Positions 18,001-25,588 of a stretch of DNA of 64,000 nt are shown here, piece by piece (position 1 is the first letter of the stretch; every line of letters starts with the position of its first letter). The stretch lies in the NCBI RefSeq assembly GCF_021215455.1, contig NZ_JAJPWV010000004.1, forward strand, positions 1 to 64,000, read 5' to 3'. The notes under the pieces are model-generated. The model ran no database searches. It was not told the origin of the DNA and worked only from the letters and a program-made list of their open reading frames with translations. Both the position numbers and the translations under genes were made by a program. Source of the stretch: Mucilaginibacter roseus (GTDB lineage: Bacteria; Bacteroidota; Bacteroidia; Sphingobacteriales; Sphingobacteriaceae).

Positions 18001-18431
18001 GCGCCAACCAGTTTATTATACCAAGGCCAATCGTACTCGGTGTCAGCCGCGGCATGTATACCTACGTAACCGCCGCCAGCCTCAATGTAACGCTCAAAAG
18101 CCACCTGCTGATCGGCATTAAGCACGTTCATGGTTGTGCTCAGGAAAACTACCGCGCTGTAGTTTTTAAGGCTGTCATCAACAAAATAATTGGCGTTTTT
18201 GGTAGTATCAACGATCATCCCGTTAGCTTTGCCTAATTGCTGCAAAGCAGCAATACCTTTTGGTATTGAGGTATGATACCAACCTTTGGTTTTGCTGAAC
18301 ACCAGTATGCGCGGTGTTTTATTTGATCCCGATTTTTGCGGGGATACCGTTTTACAGGCATAAAAAACGGCCGATATACAGCCGGTTATCAATACTAATG
18401 ATAATACTTTGTGGTAAACAGATTTAAACAT
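15048..18431 (-). CDS. ThuA / sugar dehydrogenase / PKD / cytochrome c / CBM6 lipoprotein
   Basis: A 1127-residue multidomain lipoprotein (lipobox VFYAC, Cys26). In order: a ThuA-like trehalose-utilisation domain (about 40-255, with GGYVGIHAAADTEYDWPWYN and GGHTDESY); a glucose/sorbosone-dehydrogenase beta propeller (about 280-715, HTGGSLAWDRNRNLF, GEVGPDAGNDG); a PKD domain (about 725-805, PYKVAFNQKSFDYDEDDKLSYEW begins it); a class I cytochrome c with CKACH at about 878-882 and an axial Met candidate in HSMAAHPQL; and a C-terminal CBM6-type domain. Such fusions suggest sugar oxidation at the cell surface with electrons passed to a heme in the same chain; PQQ as cofactor is a family inference. 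It follows a Tat-exported isomerase-like gene in one operon. Confidence 0.88.
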   Translation of the reverse strand: MFKSVYHKVLSLVLITGCISAVFYACKTVSPQKSGSNKTPRILVFSKTKGWYHTSIPKGIAALQQLGKANGMIVDTTKNANYFVDDSLKNYSAVVFLSTTMNVLNADQQVAFERYIEAGGGYVGIHAAADTEYDWPWYNKLVGAYFSSHPNNPNVRAATIDVIDTTHISTKGLPKRWERNDEWYNYKSIQPDLKVLATLDEDSYEGGTNGAEHPIAWYHEYDGGRAFYTGGGHTDESYSEPLFLQHLLGGIKYAVGNNAPLDYTKAYAEKKPEDNRFTKTILSNDLNEPMELAVAPDGRVFFIERAGNFYVYTPSDNKTTLVYKFPVKAVDEYLNGLLGMTIDPDFATNNFIYFFNTAQADGKTKQHISRFTISKDSQLDLKSEKVLIEIPIELEVSAHTGGSLAWDRNRNLFISTGDNTVPFESEGYAPIDKRPNRVTFDAERSAGNTNDLRGKILRIHPEADGTYTIPEGNLFKKGTPNTRPEIYVMGCRNPYRISVDTATSYVYWGEVGPDAGNDGKQGPRGYDEFNQAKKAGNFGWPYFVGDSKPYKDYDFATKVIGNDFDPKAPKNTSPYNTGLKDLPPTTSAMVWYPYAAYDEFPLLGQGGRCAMGGPVYHFDPKIQSSAKMPEYFDKGWFVYDWMRNWVFVIRMDENHNYKRMERFMETNGDFRRPVDMEIGPDGSIYMLEYGSVYGIDNVDARLVRIDYNGGNRAPFAKIETKDTIGIAPYKVAFNQKSFDYDEDDKLSYEWRFEGDNVGSTELNPNYTFTKNGTYNVTLKVTDQAGKSSMDTAKIIVGNTTPQVAITTDKNSTFFTPQTQAIKYKVDVKDNEDKTIDPKQVRVVLNYIAKVQSNKALIGHQALTPTYNYGKELIANSDCKACHQVDAKSVGPSFVDVAKRYANDKGAVDKLADKIIKGGGGVWGEHSMAAHPQLSKPNAQEIVKYILTLNNRKEDVILPAQGSITLDQHLKNADEGRYILSAAYTDKGATNAPKLTGGKSLIFRPAKVYAGEADVHYNMSIQGKKIGEVGNKAFFVLKDVDLKGIGQLTYRYASLNRAGVVEVHVGSPKGQLISTLNFTPTGEWNKYTEQSTPVSDPGGRNDLYFVFIKKDKPNQHLISVDWINFGSK

Positions 18432-18466
18432 ATACCTTGTTTATTGTAAATAGCAGTTAGCCTTAA

Positions 18467-19366
18467 TTAAACATCACAAATTTGAACACCTTGTTTAAGC
18501 GAAGCCAGCTTGTCTTTCTTTTTAGGGATGAACTCCTGCGCTACATAACCTTTAAAGCCGGTATCAACTATGGCTTTCATAATAGCAGGGTAGTATAGCT
18601 CCTGAGTTTCATCAATCTCGTTACGGCCGGGTACACCCCCGGTATGATAGTGCGAGAAATATTTATTGTACTTACGGATAGTTGCAATTACATCGCCATC
18701 CATAATTTGCATGTGATAGATATCGTACAGTAGCTTAAAGTTTTCAGAACCTACAGCATCGCATAAAGCTGCGCCCCATTTGGTATGATCGCACATGTAA
18801 TCATGATGGTCAACCTTGCTGTTAAGTAGCTCCATCACCATTACCACGTTGTGTTTCTCAGCTATCGGCATTAGTCGTTTAAGGCCAACTGCGCAATTTT
18901 TCAGTCCTTCGGCATCATCCATACCATTGCGGTTACCAGAGAAACAAATGATTTGCTTGAAACCTGCGGCAGCTACTTTCGGAATTACCTCCTCATAGCT
19001 TTTTACCAGCTCATCATGCAGTTTAGGGTTGTTGAAGCCTTCAGCTATGCCTTTACCGGCACCTTGTGTAAGCGCACAAACCAGGCCATATTTTTTTAAC
19101 GTAGGCCACTCTTCAGGACCGGTAAGGTCGATGGATTTGATGCCCATGGCTTTAGCTGCCTTGCAAAGGTCATCAAGCGAAATATCGCCATAGCACCAGC
19201 GGCATACCGAATGGTTGATACGGCCTTTCATGTCGTCGCTCAATAAAGCTTCGGCAGCCGATACGCGGTTAAATAAACTTTGGCCAACAAAAGCCGCTGC
19301 GGATGTTGCCGCCACTTTTTTGATCATATCTCTTCGTGATGATGAGGGTTGATTTTCAGTTTTCAT
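18467..19366 (-). CDS. Exported TIM-barrel sugar isomerase/epimerase-like protein
   Basis: A 299-residue protein with a twin-arginine signal (SSRRDMIKK, then a hydrophobic stretch ending VSAAEA). The body has the xylose-isomerase-like TIM barrel of the AP-endonuclease 2 superfamily, close to hydroxypyruvate isomerases: VMELLNSKVDHHDYMCD, LLYDIYHMQIMDGD, HYHTGGVPGRNEID and a final Glu in YVAQEF give the metal-binding residues. I chose the ATG at 19366; the frame opens with TTG at 19378. Folded export by Tat implies a metal-loaded periplasmic enzyme. The ThuA-domain lipoprotein follows after 35 bases, and both are likely to act on one oxidised sugar. Confidence 0.85.
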   Translation of the reverse strand: MKTENQPSSSRRDMIKKVAATSAAAFVGQSLFNRVSAAEALLSDDMKGRINHSVCRWCYGDISLDDLCKAAKAMGIKSIDLTGPEEWPTLKKYGLVCALTQGAGKGIAEGFNNPKLHDELVKSYEEVIPKVAAAGFKQIICFSGNRNGMDDAEGLKNCAVGLKRLMPIAEKHNVVMVMELLNSKVDHHDYMCDHTKWGAALCDAVGSENFKLLYDIYHMQIMDGDVIATIRKYNKYFSHYHTGGVPGRNEIDETQELYYPAIMKAIVDTGFKGYVAQEFIPKKKDKLASLKQGVQICDV

Positions 19367-19438
19367 TTTCTTAGTCAAGGGTTATTAATGACCGGTTTAA
19401 ATGGGTGGATTTAAATGTACAATAAAAGGAATAAATGT

Positions 19439-19468
19439 CAAAACTACTATTTTTAAGCACATATCAAA
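19439..19468 (-). promoter_or_regulatory. Promoter of the isomerase/ThuA unit
   Basis: Minus strand TAGTTTTG (19446-19439) is an exact -7 box, with TTTG (19468-19465) 18 bp upstream. It shows that this two-gene unit is transcribed apart from the arabinan operon. Confidence 0.7.
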
Positions 19469-19531
19469 CAACCTGTTGCAATTAGGTCAATATCCTGTGA
19501 CAAAAAGCTAATTTGATAAAAAATAAGGTTC

Positions 19532-19563
19532 AAAAAAGGGGTATTTGTAACAGTAAAAATACC
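19532..19563 (-). terminator. Terminator of the arabinan operon
   Basis: On the minus strand GGTATTT/AAATACC (19563-19557 with 19546-19540) with a 10-base loop, then CCTTTTTTG. The stem touches the stop codon of the arabinanase gene. Confidence 0.7.
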
Positions 19564-20540
19564 TAATCGGGCACAACAGGCCAGCCGTTTTCCCAGTCAA
19601 CTTTTAAAACGCGAAGTTTGGGTTTGCCGTTATCATGCGCATCGTACCCGTGAAATACCAGGTAATCGTTCCCATTAAAAGTTGCCACTGCGTTGTGCCC
19701 TGCCCCATACCATTTGCTATCCGGTTTCAACACAGCCGTTCCGCCACCATTGTTCATATCGATACCTTGTTTATCCAGGTAAGGCCCTTTTATATTTTTG
19801 GACCTGCCGACAATCATTTTATAATTACTCTCAGGGCCTTTGCAGCAATAATCAATAGATGCGAAAAGGTAATAGTATTTATCCTTTTTAAAGATGAACG
19901 GCGCTTCAATGGCATTAGCTTCATTCTCCCGGTTAGTTTTTCTGCTGGCAATAGTTGGTAAATGGTCAATGTGCTCTGCTATGCTTAGCCTGTCGGCATT
20001 AAGTTTCACCATTTTGATACCACCCCAAAAAGAGCCGAATATCAAATAAGGCGCGCCTTTGTCATCAGTTACCAGGTTTGGATCAATGGCGTTCCAGTTA
20101 GTTTTACCGGGGCGCGATTGAATAACCAGGCCATGATCAACCCATTTAAAATCGGGGCTATCTGGATTAAGCGTTTTATTAGTTGCCACGCCTATAGCCG
20201 ATGTATTTTTACCAAATACCGAAACAGAATAATACAGGTAGTAAGTTCCGTTGTGCAGAGAAATATCCGGTGCCCAAATGTAACCTTTGAAGCCGGAAAT
20301 GGAATCGACTGCCCATTTAGGTGCTTGGGCAAAAACAGGCTTTTCACGCTTCCAGTTCAGCATATCAACTGACGACCAAACCGCAACGCCGTTACCCGTA
20401 CAAAAAATGTAATAAGTACTATCCTGCTTGATGATAACCGGGTCATGCACAGAGATGTCTTTACGCAAAACCTGCGCACTGGCGCATAGCCCGCTCAAAA
20501 GCAATAAAACTATGCACCAAAGCGATAACCAACGGCTCAT
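19563..20540 (-). CDS. GH43 endo-1,5-alpha-L-arabinanase-like enzyme
   Basis: A 325-residue exported protein from the ATG at 20540 (signal MSRWLSLWCIVLLLLSGLCA, ending ASAQ). The five-bladed GH43 propeller shows its three acids: Asp in ISVHDPVII (base), Asp in NAIDPNLVTD, and Glu in NAIEAPFIF (acid). It most resembles endo-arabinanases, which cut alpha-1,5-arabinan internally, with inversion. The frame runs up to 20651 but that would overlap GH127; the chosen start is four bases after the GH127 stop. It is the last gene of a seven-gene leftward run. Confidence 0.85.
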   Translation of the reverse strand: MSRWLSLWCIVLLLLSGLCASAQVLRKDISVHDPVIIKQDSTYYIFCTGNGVAVWSSVDMLNWKREKPVFAQAPKWAVDSISGFKGYIWAPDISLHNGTYYLYYSVSVFGKNTSAIGVATNKTLNPDSPDFKWVDHGLVIQSRPGKTNWNAIDPNLVTDDKGAPYLIFGSFWGGIKMVKLNADRLSIAEHIDHLPTIASRKTNRENEANAIEAPFIFKKDKYYYLFASIDYCCKGPESNYKMIVGRSKNIKGPYLDKQGIDMNNGGGTAVLKPDSKWYGAGHNAVATFNGNDYLVFHGYDAHDNGKPKLRVLKVDWENGWPVVPD

Positions 20541-20544
20541 CAAT

Positions 20545-22899
20545 TTATCTAACCACCAGTATTTCAAAAACATCTTCAGTTTGCGAACCTTGCTGCGCGC
20601 GGAATGAAAGCTCCATATTTTGTTTTTGCATTGCTGATGGAGGCACATCAAACTCCGCCGTATAAAAGCCTTTACTATCTGTGTTACCCACCTTTGCAGA
20701 CGTTAGTTTAATGCCATCCACGTAAACATCAAAAGCGCGGTTATCAGCTTTACGATAAGTTATCAACAGTGTTTTGGCCGACTTATCCGGATTTTTAAGC
20801 GTATAGGTAAACCAACCCCGCGCCGTGCGGAAATGCTTGTCCTTATAAGTACCCGTCCAGGTGTTTTCGCCTTTATAAGCGTGGTCGTTTTCGGGCTGCT
20901 GCTCACCGGCGGTTATCCTGTCAATCGTAATGGCATCAAGTTTCAGTCTGGCCTCTTCTACCCTGCGCATGCTATCCTTCATGGCGGTTAACCCGGCTTT
21001 GTTGGTGTATGGCCAATACAATACATACCGGGTGTTATATAGCGTATAAAACGGCACCAGCTTCAGGTTTTGGTACTTAGGCTGTTCAATGCCGGTAAGC
21101 TTAAATATCATTTTATTACTATCCACAGTTTGTACGGCAGATGGTAGCTCTGCCTTGTCAGCAACAATCAGCGGTGCATCGTTAAGCGGACGGAGCGGTC
21201 CGCCGGCAACGTGCCCCATGCGGCTGTCGTCAGCAAATAAACCTCGTTGATCGGCCGTGTCTGTAGCGGCGGCAAGTACCACCGGACCATGTATAAACGA
21301 TACCCATTCCGAGCCATCAGGCAAGGCCTCAACCTTAGTTTCCATCGGCAACTTAACCTTGATTACGTCGCCCGTTTTCCATTTACGGTTTATGGCTACA
21401 TAGGCGTTAGCATCTTTAACTAACTTAATTTGTACATTATTTACCCAAACCTGCATAGCGCCATTTTGTACCCAGGCCGGGTAGCGAAGATGCAATGCAA
21501 AGGTATGCGGCTGTTTTAGCGTAAGCTTAATGGTCGATTCATCGTTGTAAGGCAGTTGGGTTTGCTGCTCCAGTTTCATCCCCTTTTCTGCCCAGTTTAA
21601 TGTTGATGGAATAAACAGGTTTACAAAAACATCCTTTGCGGTATGCGCATAAATATACTCGCCATAGCGGCCGTGGTTTTCCAGCCCGCTGCCTACACAA
21701 CACCAAAAACTTTGCTGCGGGCTCGAGTAAACCCTGTAATGCTGCGGCCTTATCGGCGTAAAATACACAAAGCCGCCGTCAGGGTTTTGCGATGAAAGGA
21801 TATGATTGTACAACGTACGCTCGTAATAGTCCATATAGGCTGCCTTCGGCTTAGCCATAAATAAATGGCCGGTAAGCTTGAGCATGTTATAAGAGTTGCA
21901 GGTTTCAGGCCCCTCGCGGCTTTCCACCATTCCCGAAAAATCGTTTATTGGATTAAAGTGTTCGCTTACGCTGTTGCCACCAATAGATATTGTTCGGTGC
22001 TCTACCACATCGTGCCAAAAATAATCTGCCGCATTGGCCCAGGCGGTATCATGCGCCAGTTCGGCAATGCGCATGTAGCCAATAACTTTCGGAATTTGCG
22101 TATTGGCATGTATACCGGTGAGCGAATCCTGCCGGTGCAGCAGTGGGTTCAATATTTTTTTGTGCGAGAACTTCCTCGCCAGTTCCAGGTATTTTTTATC
22201 GCCGCTTATGGCTGCTATATCAGCAAATACCTCATTCATGCCGCCATGCTCGCTGGTAAGCATGCTTTGTATCTGCGCATCGCTAAGTTTTGAGGTGAGG
22301 CGGTATGCCCAATCAGCATACTTAAGCAATACCGTTTTGGCCTGCTGGTTACCTCCAACCTGATAGGCATCAATCAACCCGGCAAATGTTTTATGGATAT
22401 TGTACAGCGGTACCCAATGTTTGTTAAGCGAAAAATTGTCAGCCTGAATATCGCCTAAGCCGACTTGCTTCCACATAGCCTTGCCACCCGGAACGCCACC
22501 AATGTAGCCATCGCTATCCTTTTGCTGGCACAGGGCAAGTTGAGCCACCATATAGTCTAACCGCTCCTTTATACGCTTATCGCCGGTTGAGGCATACATA
22601 TAAGCTAAAGCCGAAAGGTAATGCCCGCCGATATGCCCATCAAGCCCGGTATTTTCCCAATTACCATAGCTTTTGGCTTTCGGCGTTAGCCCCGCCTCAC
22701 GCAAATAAGGCGCTAACAAACGGTCGGCATCCAGTTCCAGAATATAATTAAGATCAGTTTGCTGTGCAGATTGGAAAGGCCCGGGTAGCAGGCGCACCTG
22801 CGATACCGGAAACTGCTGAACCTGTTGTTGCGCTTTTACATTAGTTAGGCTTACCCCACAAACAATCGCCGCCATCAACGGCCCGCTCAATACCTTCAT
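20545..22899 (-). CDS. GH127 beta-L-arabinofuranosidase
   Basis: A 784-residue exported enzyme (signal ending VKAQQ) of family GH127 (former DUF1680). The catalytic pieces known from Bifidobacterium HypBA1 are present: Glu332 and Cys334 in GPETCNSYN, and the Cys pair 400-401 in FWCCVGSG, of which the first aligns with the nucleophile; together they hold zinc. HypBA1 removes beta-L-Araf from hydroxyproline-linked arabino-oligosaccharides. A C-terminal extension (about 650-784) adds a beta-rich module. I chose the ATG at 22899 over a GTG one codon earlier. Neighbours are two GH43 genes in the same direction. Confidence 0.88.
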   Translation of the reverse strand: MKVLSGPLMAAIVCGVSLTNVKAQQQVQQFPVSQVRLLPGPFQSAQQTDLNYILELDADRLLAPYLREAGLTPKAKSYGNWENTGLDGHIGGHYLSALAYMYASTGDKRIKERLDYMVAQLALCQQKDSDGYIGGVPGGKAMWKQVGLGDIQADNFSLNKHWVPLYNIHKTFAGLIDAYQVGGNQQAKTVLLKYADWAYRLTSKLSDAQIQSMLTSEHGGMNEVFADIAAISGDKKYLELARKFSHKKILNPLLHRQDSLTGIHANTQIPKVIGYMRIAELAHDTAWANAADYFWHDVVEHRTISIGGNSVSEHFNPINDFSGMVESREGPETCNSYNMLKLTGHLFMAKPKAAYMDYYERTLYNHILSSQNPDGGFVYFTPIRPQHYRVYSSPQQSFWCCVGSGLENHGRYGEYIYAHTAKDVFVNLFIPSTLNWAEKGMKLEQQTQLPYNDESTIKLTLKQPHTFALHLRYPAWVQNGAMQVWVNNVQIKLVKDANAYVAINRKWKTGDVIKVKLPMETKVEALPDGSEWVSFIHGPVVLAAATDTADQRGLFADDSRMGHVAGGPLRPLNDAPLIVADKAELPSAVQTVDSNKMIFKLTGIEQPKYQNLKLVPFYTLYNTRYVLYWPYTNKAGLTAMKDSMRRVEEARLKLDAITIDRITAGEQQPENDHAYKGENTWTGTYKDKHFRTARGWFTYTLKNPDKSAKTLLITYRKADNRAFDVYVDGIKLTSAKVGNTDSKGFYTAEFDVPPSAMQKQNMELSFRAQQGSQTEDVFEILVVR

Positions 22900-22907
22900 C
22901 ACGCAAA

Positions 22908-23900
22908 TTATTTTGCAGGCTTAACACCCTGCGTGCTCATCTGAATTTTCTTTATAGTTCCGTCTGCATTGTAATACAAGTAATCAATGCAAACCGACCG
23001 CCTGTAGCTGCCGCCATTAGTTGGTAAAGCTCCGTTATGATAAATAAAATAAGATTTCCCCTTGAAATCAATTATCGACTGATGATTGGTATTGGAGTTA
23101 CCGGCCACCTCGTTGATAATCCCTTTAAATACCCACGGGCCATTAATATTTTTACTCATTGCGTAAGCTATTTTTTCGGGGAACTGATAGGCGTATGACA
23201 GGTAATACCAGCCCTTACGTTTATGTATCCATGGCGCTTCGGTAAAGTTAGGCAGGCCGGTTATCGCTTTTATAGGTCCGTCAAGCTCGGTCATATTCGG
23301 TTTAAGCTTGGCATAATAACAAGCCGTATTGCCCCAAAACAGGTAAGCCTGGCCGTCGTCATCAATAATTACCGATGGGTCAATATCATCCCAGGTGATG
23401 CCGGTTTGCTTGGTCATATCATTGGTGATTAACGCCGACCCGCGGGCATCCCTGAATGGGCCTGTCGGTTTATCGGCAACGGCAACACCAATGGCTTTTC
23501 CGTTCACGGTACCGTGTTCAACGGCTACATACCAGTAAAATTTGCCATCGCGCTCAATTACCTGCGATGCCCATGCATCTGCCTTGGCCCACTTAAACTC
23601 CTTTACATTTAATGGTGATGGATGCTCCTTCCAGTTCACCATATCTGCCGACGAGTAGCAAAGCCACTCGCTCATGTAATAATAGTTCTTGTCGTTCGGC
23701 GGCGCATCATGCCCGGTGTACAGGTAAACGCTGTCCTTGTAAACAAAAGCAGCAGGGTCTGCCGTGTATTTGTCCTTGATTATCGGATTACGCGCCAATG
23801 TATCCGGCATGTTATCTTTTTTAGCGGATTGACAAACCCCTGTTAGCTGACCAAAGGCTAAAGCCGCAAGAAAAGATATTTTAAATAGTTTGATATTCAT
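22908..23900 (-). CDS. GH43-family glycosidase lipoprotein
   Basis: A 330-residue propeller enzyme with a lipobox (LTGVC, Cys23) from the ATG at 23900. Catalytic acids are in YTADPAAFVY (base), DDIDPSVIIDDDG (pKa modulator) and FTEAPWIHK (acid). The pattern fits exo-acting GH43 members that remove alpha-L-Araf or beta-Xyl; surrounding genes favour arabinose. Lipidation suggests anchoring to a membrane, unlike the soluble arabinanase. It lies 15 bases after GH29 and 8 bases before GH127. Confidence 0.83.
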   Translation of the reverse strand: MNIKLFKISFLAALAFGQLTGVCQSAKKDNMPDTLARNPIIKDKYTADPAAFVYKDSVYLYTGHDAPPNDKNYYYMSEWLCYSSADMVNWKEHPSPLNVKEFKWAKADAWASQVIERDGKFYWYVAVEHGTVNGKAIGVAVADKPTGPFRDARGSALITNDMTKQTGITWDDIDPSVIIDDDGQAYLFWGNTACYYAKLKPNMTELDGPIKAITGLPNFTEAPWIHKRKGWYYLSYAYQFPEKIAYAMSKNINGPWVFKGIINEVAGNSNTNHQSIIDFKGKSYFIYHNGALPTNGGSYRRSVCIDYLYYNADGTIKKIQMSTQGVKPAK

Positions 23901-23915
23901 CAATTTAAATATTGA

Positions 23916-25547
23916 TTAAACAGCGCCGTTTATTTTTAAAACATAGGCGTCATTGCATGGCCTTTCAGTTGGCAGTTCAACGCTAAGCCCATCCGCACTT
24001 TGTTGAAAGGATAACTTCGCGTTACTGCCCAGCAGTTGCACATTGGTAACTTTACCCGCGTTGCCCATTGTTTTGATGATGCTTTTATTATTAGCAGGCC
24101 AATCCAACAGCGTAGCATAAACCACATCGCCTTTTGTAGTAAAACGCATATCCTCGGCAGTATAAGGCTTGTTTTTACCCTCATTAAAGCCCTGGGCACT
24201 AAGCGGCGCGGCAGATGCCATTGCAGGCCCTTCGCCGTATACTTTCCAGGGGCGCGTGCCGTAAATACTTTCGCTGTTCACCTTCATCCAGGCGGTAATG
24301 CCATCAACTACAGCACGCTCTTTCTCATCCATACTGCCATCACCCCTAAGCGGAACATTGAGAAGTAAATTACCGTTTTTGCTCACTACGTCGACAAGGG
24401 TATGCACCACTGTTTTTGGCGTTTTGTAACCATTATCGTTATATACCCGCCTGTCGTAATGCCACTGGCCTATACAGGTATCGGTTTGCCAAGGGAATGA
24501 TTCGATCTTGTTGCTTTGCCCGCGTTCAATATCCCATATCATGCATTTGCGTTGCTGCTCGTCCAGTATCTTTCCAAACACAGCGGCCCTGTTTTTGCCA
24601 TATTTTTTGATGCTCTTGTTATACAGATAAGCCGTTACTTTAAGGCCTGCATCGCTTACCGGCCATAGCGGCAGGGCGGTATCATCAAAATACATCAGCT
24701 CCGGATCATAATGATCTATCAGGTCGATCATCCGGTTATAAAAATTATCACAATAAGCTTTTGAGGGCGGATAAGCGCCATTTTCCCAACCCCATTGCCC
24801 GTGTATGGCGCCGGAGTTCTGGCTATCCTTGCTTAAGGGGTGATTTTGCGCGTAAAGTTCCTGCGGATCTAAACCATCCCACCATTTGCCTTTGCCATCA
24901 GCCTTAGTTAACTTTCCATCGTAAGACACACCTGCGTATGGGCCGCTCTTATCTGATAGTTGCGAACTTTCATACCAGCGCCAGGCGTGCGCGGAGTGTA
25001 CGCTAACACCAAACGGCAGGCCTTGCCTTTTTGCGGCGGCTGCCCAACCTTTTAGTATATCCTTCTTAGGCCCTACTTTGGTTGAATTCCAACGCTGGTG
25101 TTTGCTATTATACAGGTCAAGGTTGTCATGGTGATTGGCAAGCGCCATAAAATACTTTGCACCCGCATTTTTGTATAGCTCTACCGTTTCTTCAGGGTTC
25201 CAGCGCTCGGCCTTCCACTCGTTTATTACATCCTTAAAACCAAATTTTGACGGATGTCCGTATTTTTCACAATGAAATTTGTATTGATCGCTGCCTTCCT
25301 CATACATGCCGCGGGCATACCAGTCGCCATGTTCCGGCTGGCACTGCGGGCCCCAGTGTGCCCAAATGCCAAACTTGGCATCGCGAAACCAATCTGGCAC
25401 CTCATATTTTTCGAGCGACGCCCAGGTCGGTTGGAAAGGCCCTTTAACATCACCGGCTAAATTCAGCAGCCCGCCCGCTTTTGATTTGGAAAGGTACAGC
25501 GCTGATAAGCCGGTCAGTCCTGTTTTTAATAACGATCTTCTATCCAT
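23916..25547 (-). CDS. GH29 alpha-L-fucosidase
   Basis: A 543-residue enzyme with an N-terminal export signal (DRRSLLKTGLTGLSALYL, Tat-like). FRDAKFGIWAHWGP, FMALANHHDNLDLYNS and the nucleophile Asp in ELMYFDDTALPLW are GH29 hallmarks. GH29 enzymes release terminal alpha-L-fucose with retention. Being inside an arabinan operon it may trim fucose attached to arabinose in arabinogalactan proteins, which is an inference from context. The general acid/base cannot be placed confidently by eye, as is common in this family. Confidence 0.85.
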   Translation of the reverse strand: MDRRSLLKTGLTGLSALYLSKSKAGGLLNLAGDVKGPFQPTWASLEKYEVPDWFRDAKFGIWAHWGPQCQPEHGDWYARGMYEEGSDQYKFHCEKYGHPSKFGFKDVINEWKAERWNPEETVELYKNAGAKYFMALANHHDNLDLYNSKHQRWNSTKVGPKKDILKGWAAAAKRQGLPFGVSVHSAHAWRWYESSQLSDKSGPYAGVSYDGKLTKADGKGKWWDGLDPQELYAQNHPLSKDSQNSGAIHGQWGWENGAYPPSKAYCDNFYNRMIDLIDHYDPELMYFDDTALPLWPVSDAGLKVTAYLYNKSIKKYGKNRAAVFGKILDEQQRKCMIWDIERGQSNKIESFPWQTDTCIGQWHYDRRVYNDNGYKTPKTVVHTLVDVVSKNGNLLLNVPLRGDGSMDEKERAVVDGITAWMKVNSESIYGTRPWKVYGEGPAMASAAPLSAQGFNEGKNKPYTAEDMRFTTKGDVVYATLLDWPANNKSIIKTMGNAGKVTNVQLLGSNAKLSFQQSADGLSVELPTERPCNDAYVLKINGAV

Positions 25548-25588
25548 CAGTAATTCTTAAAGCTTGCCTACGTTGAGGAAGCAAATGT

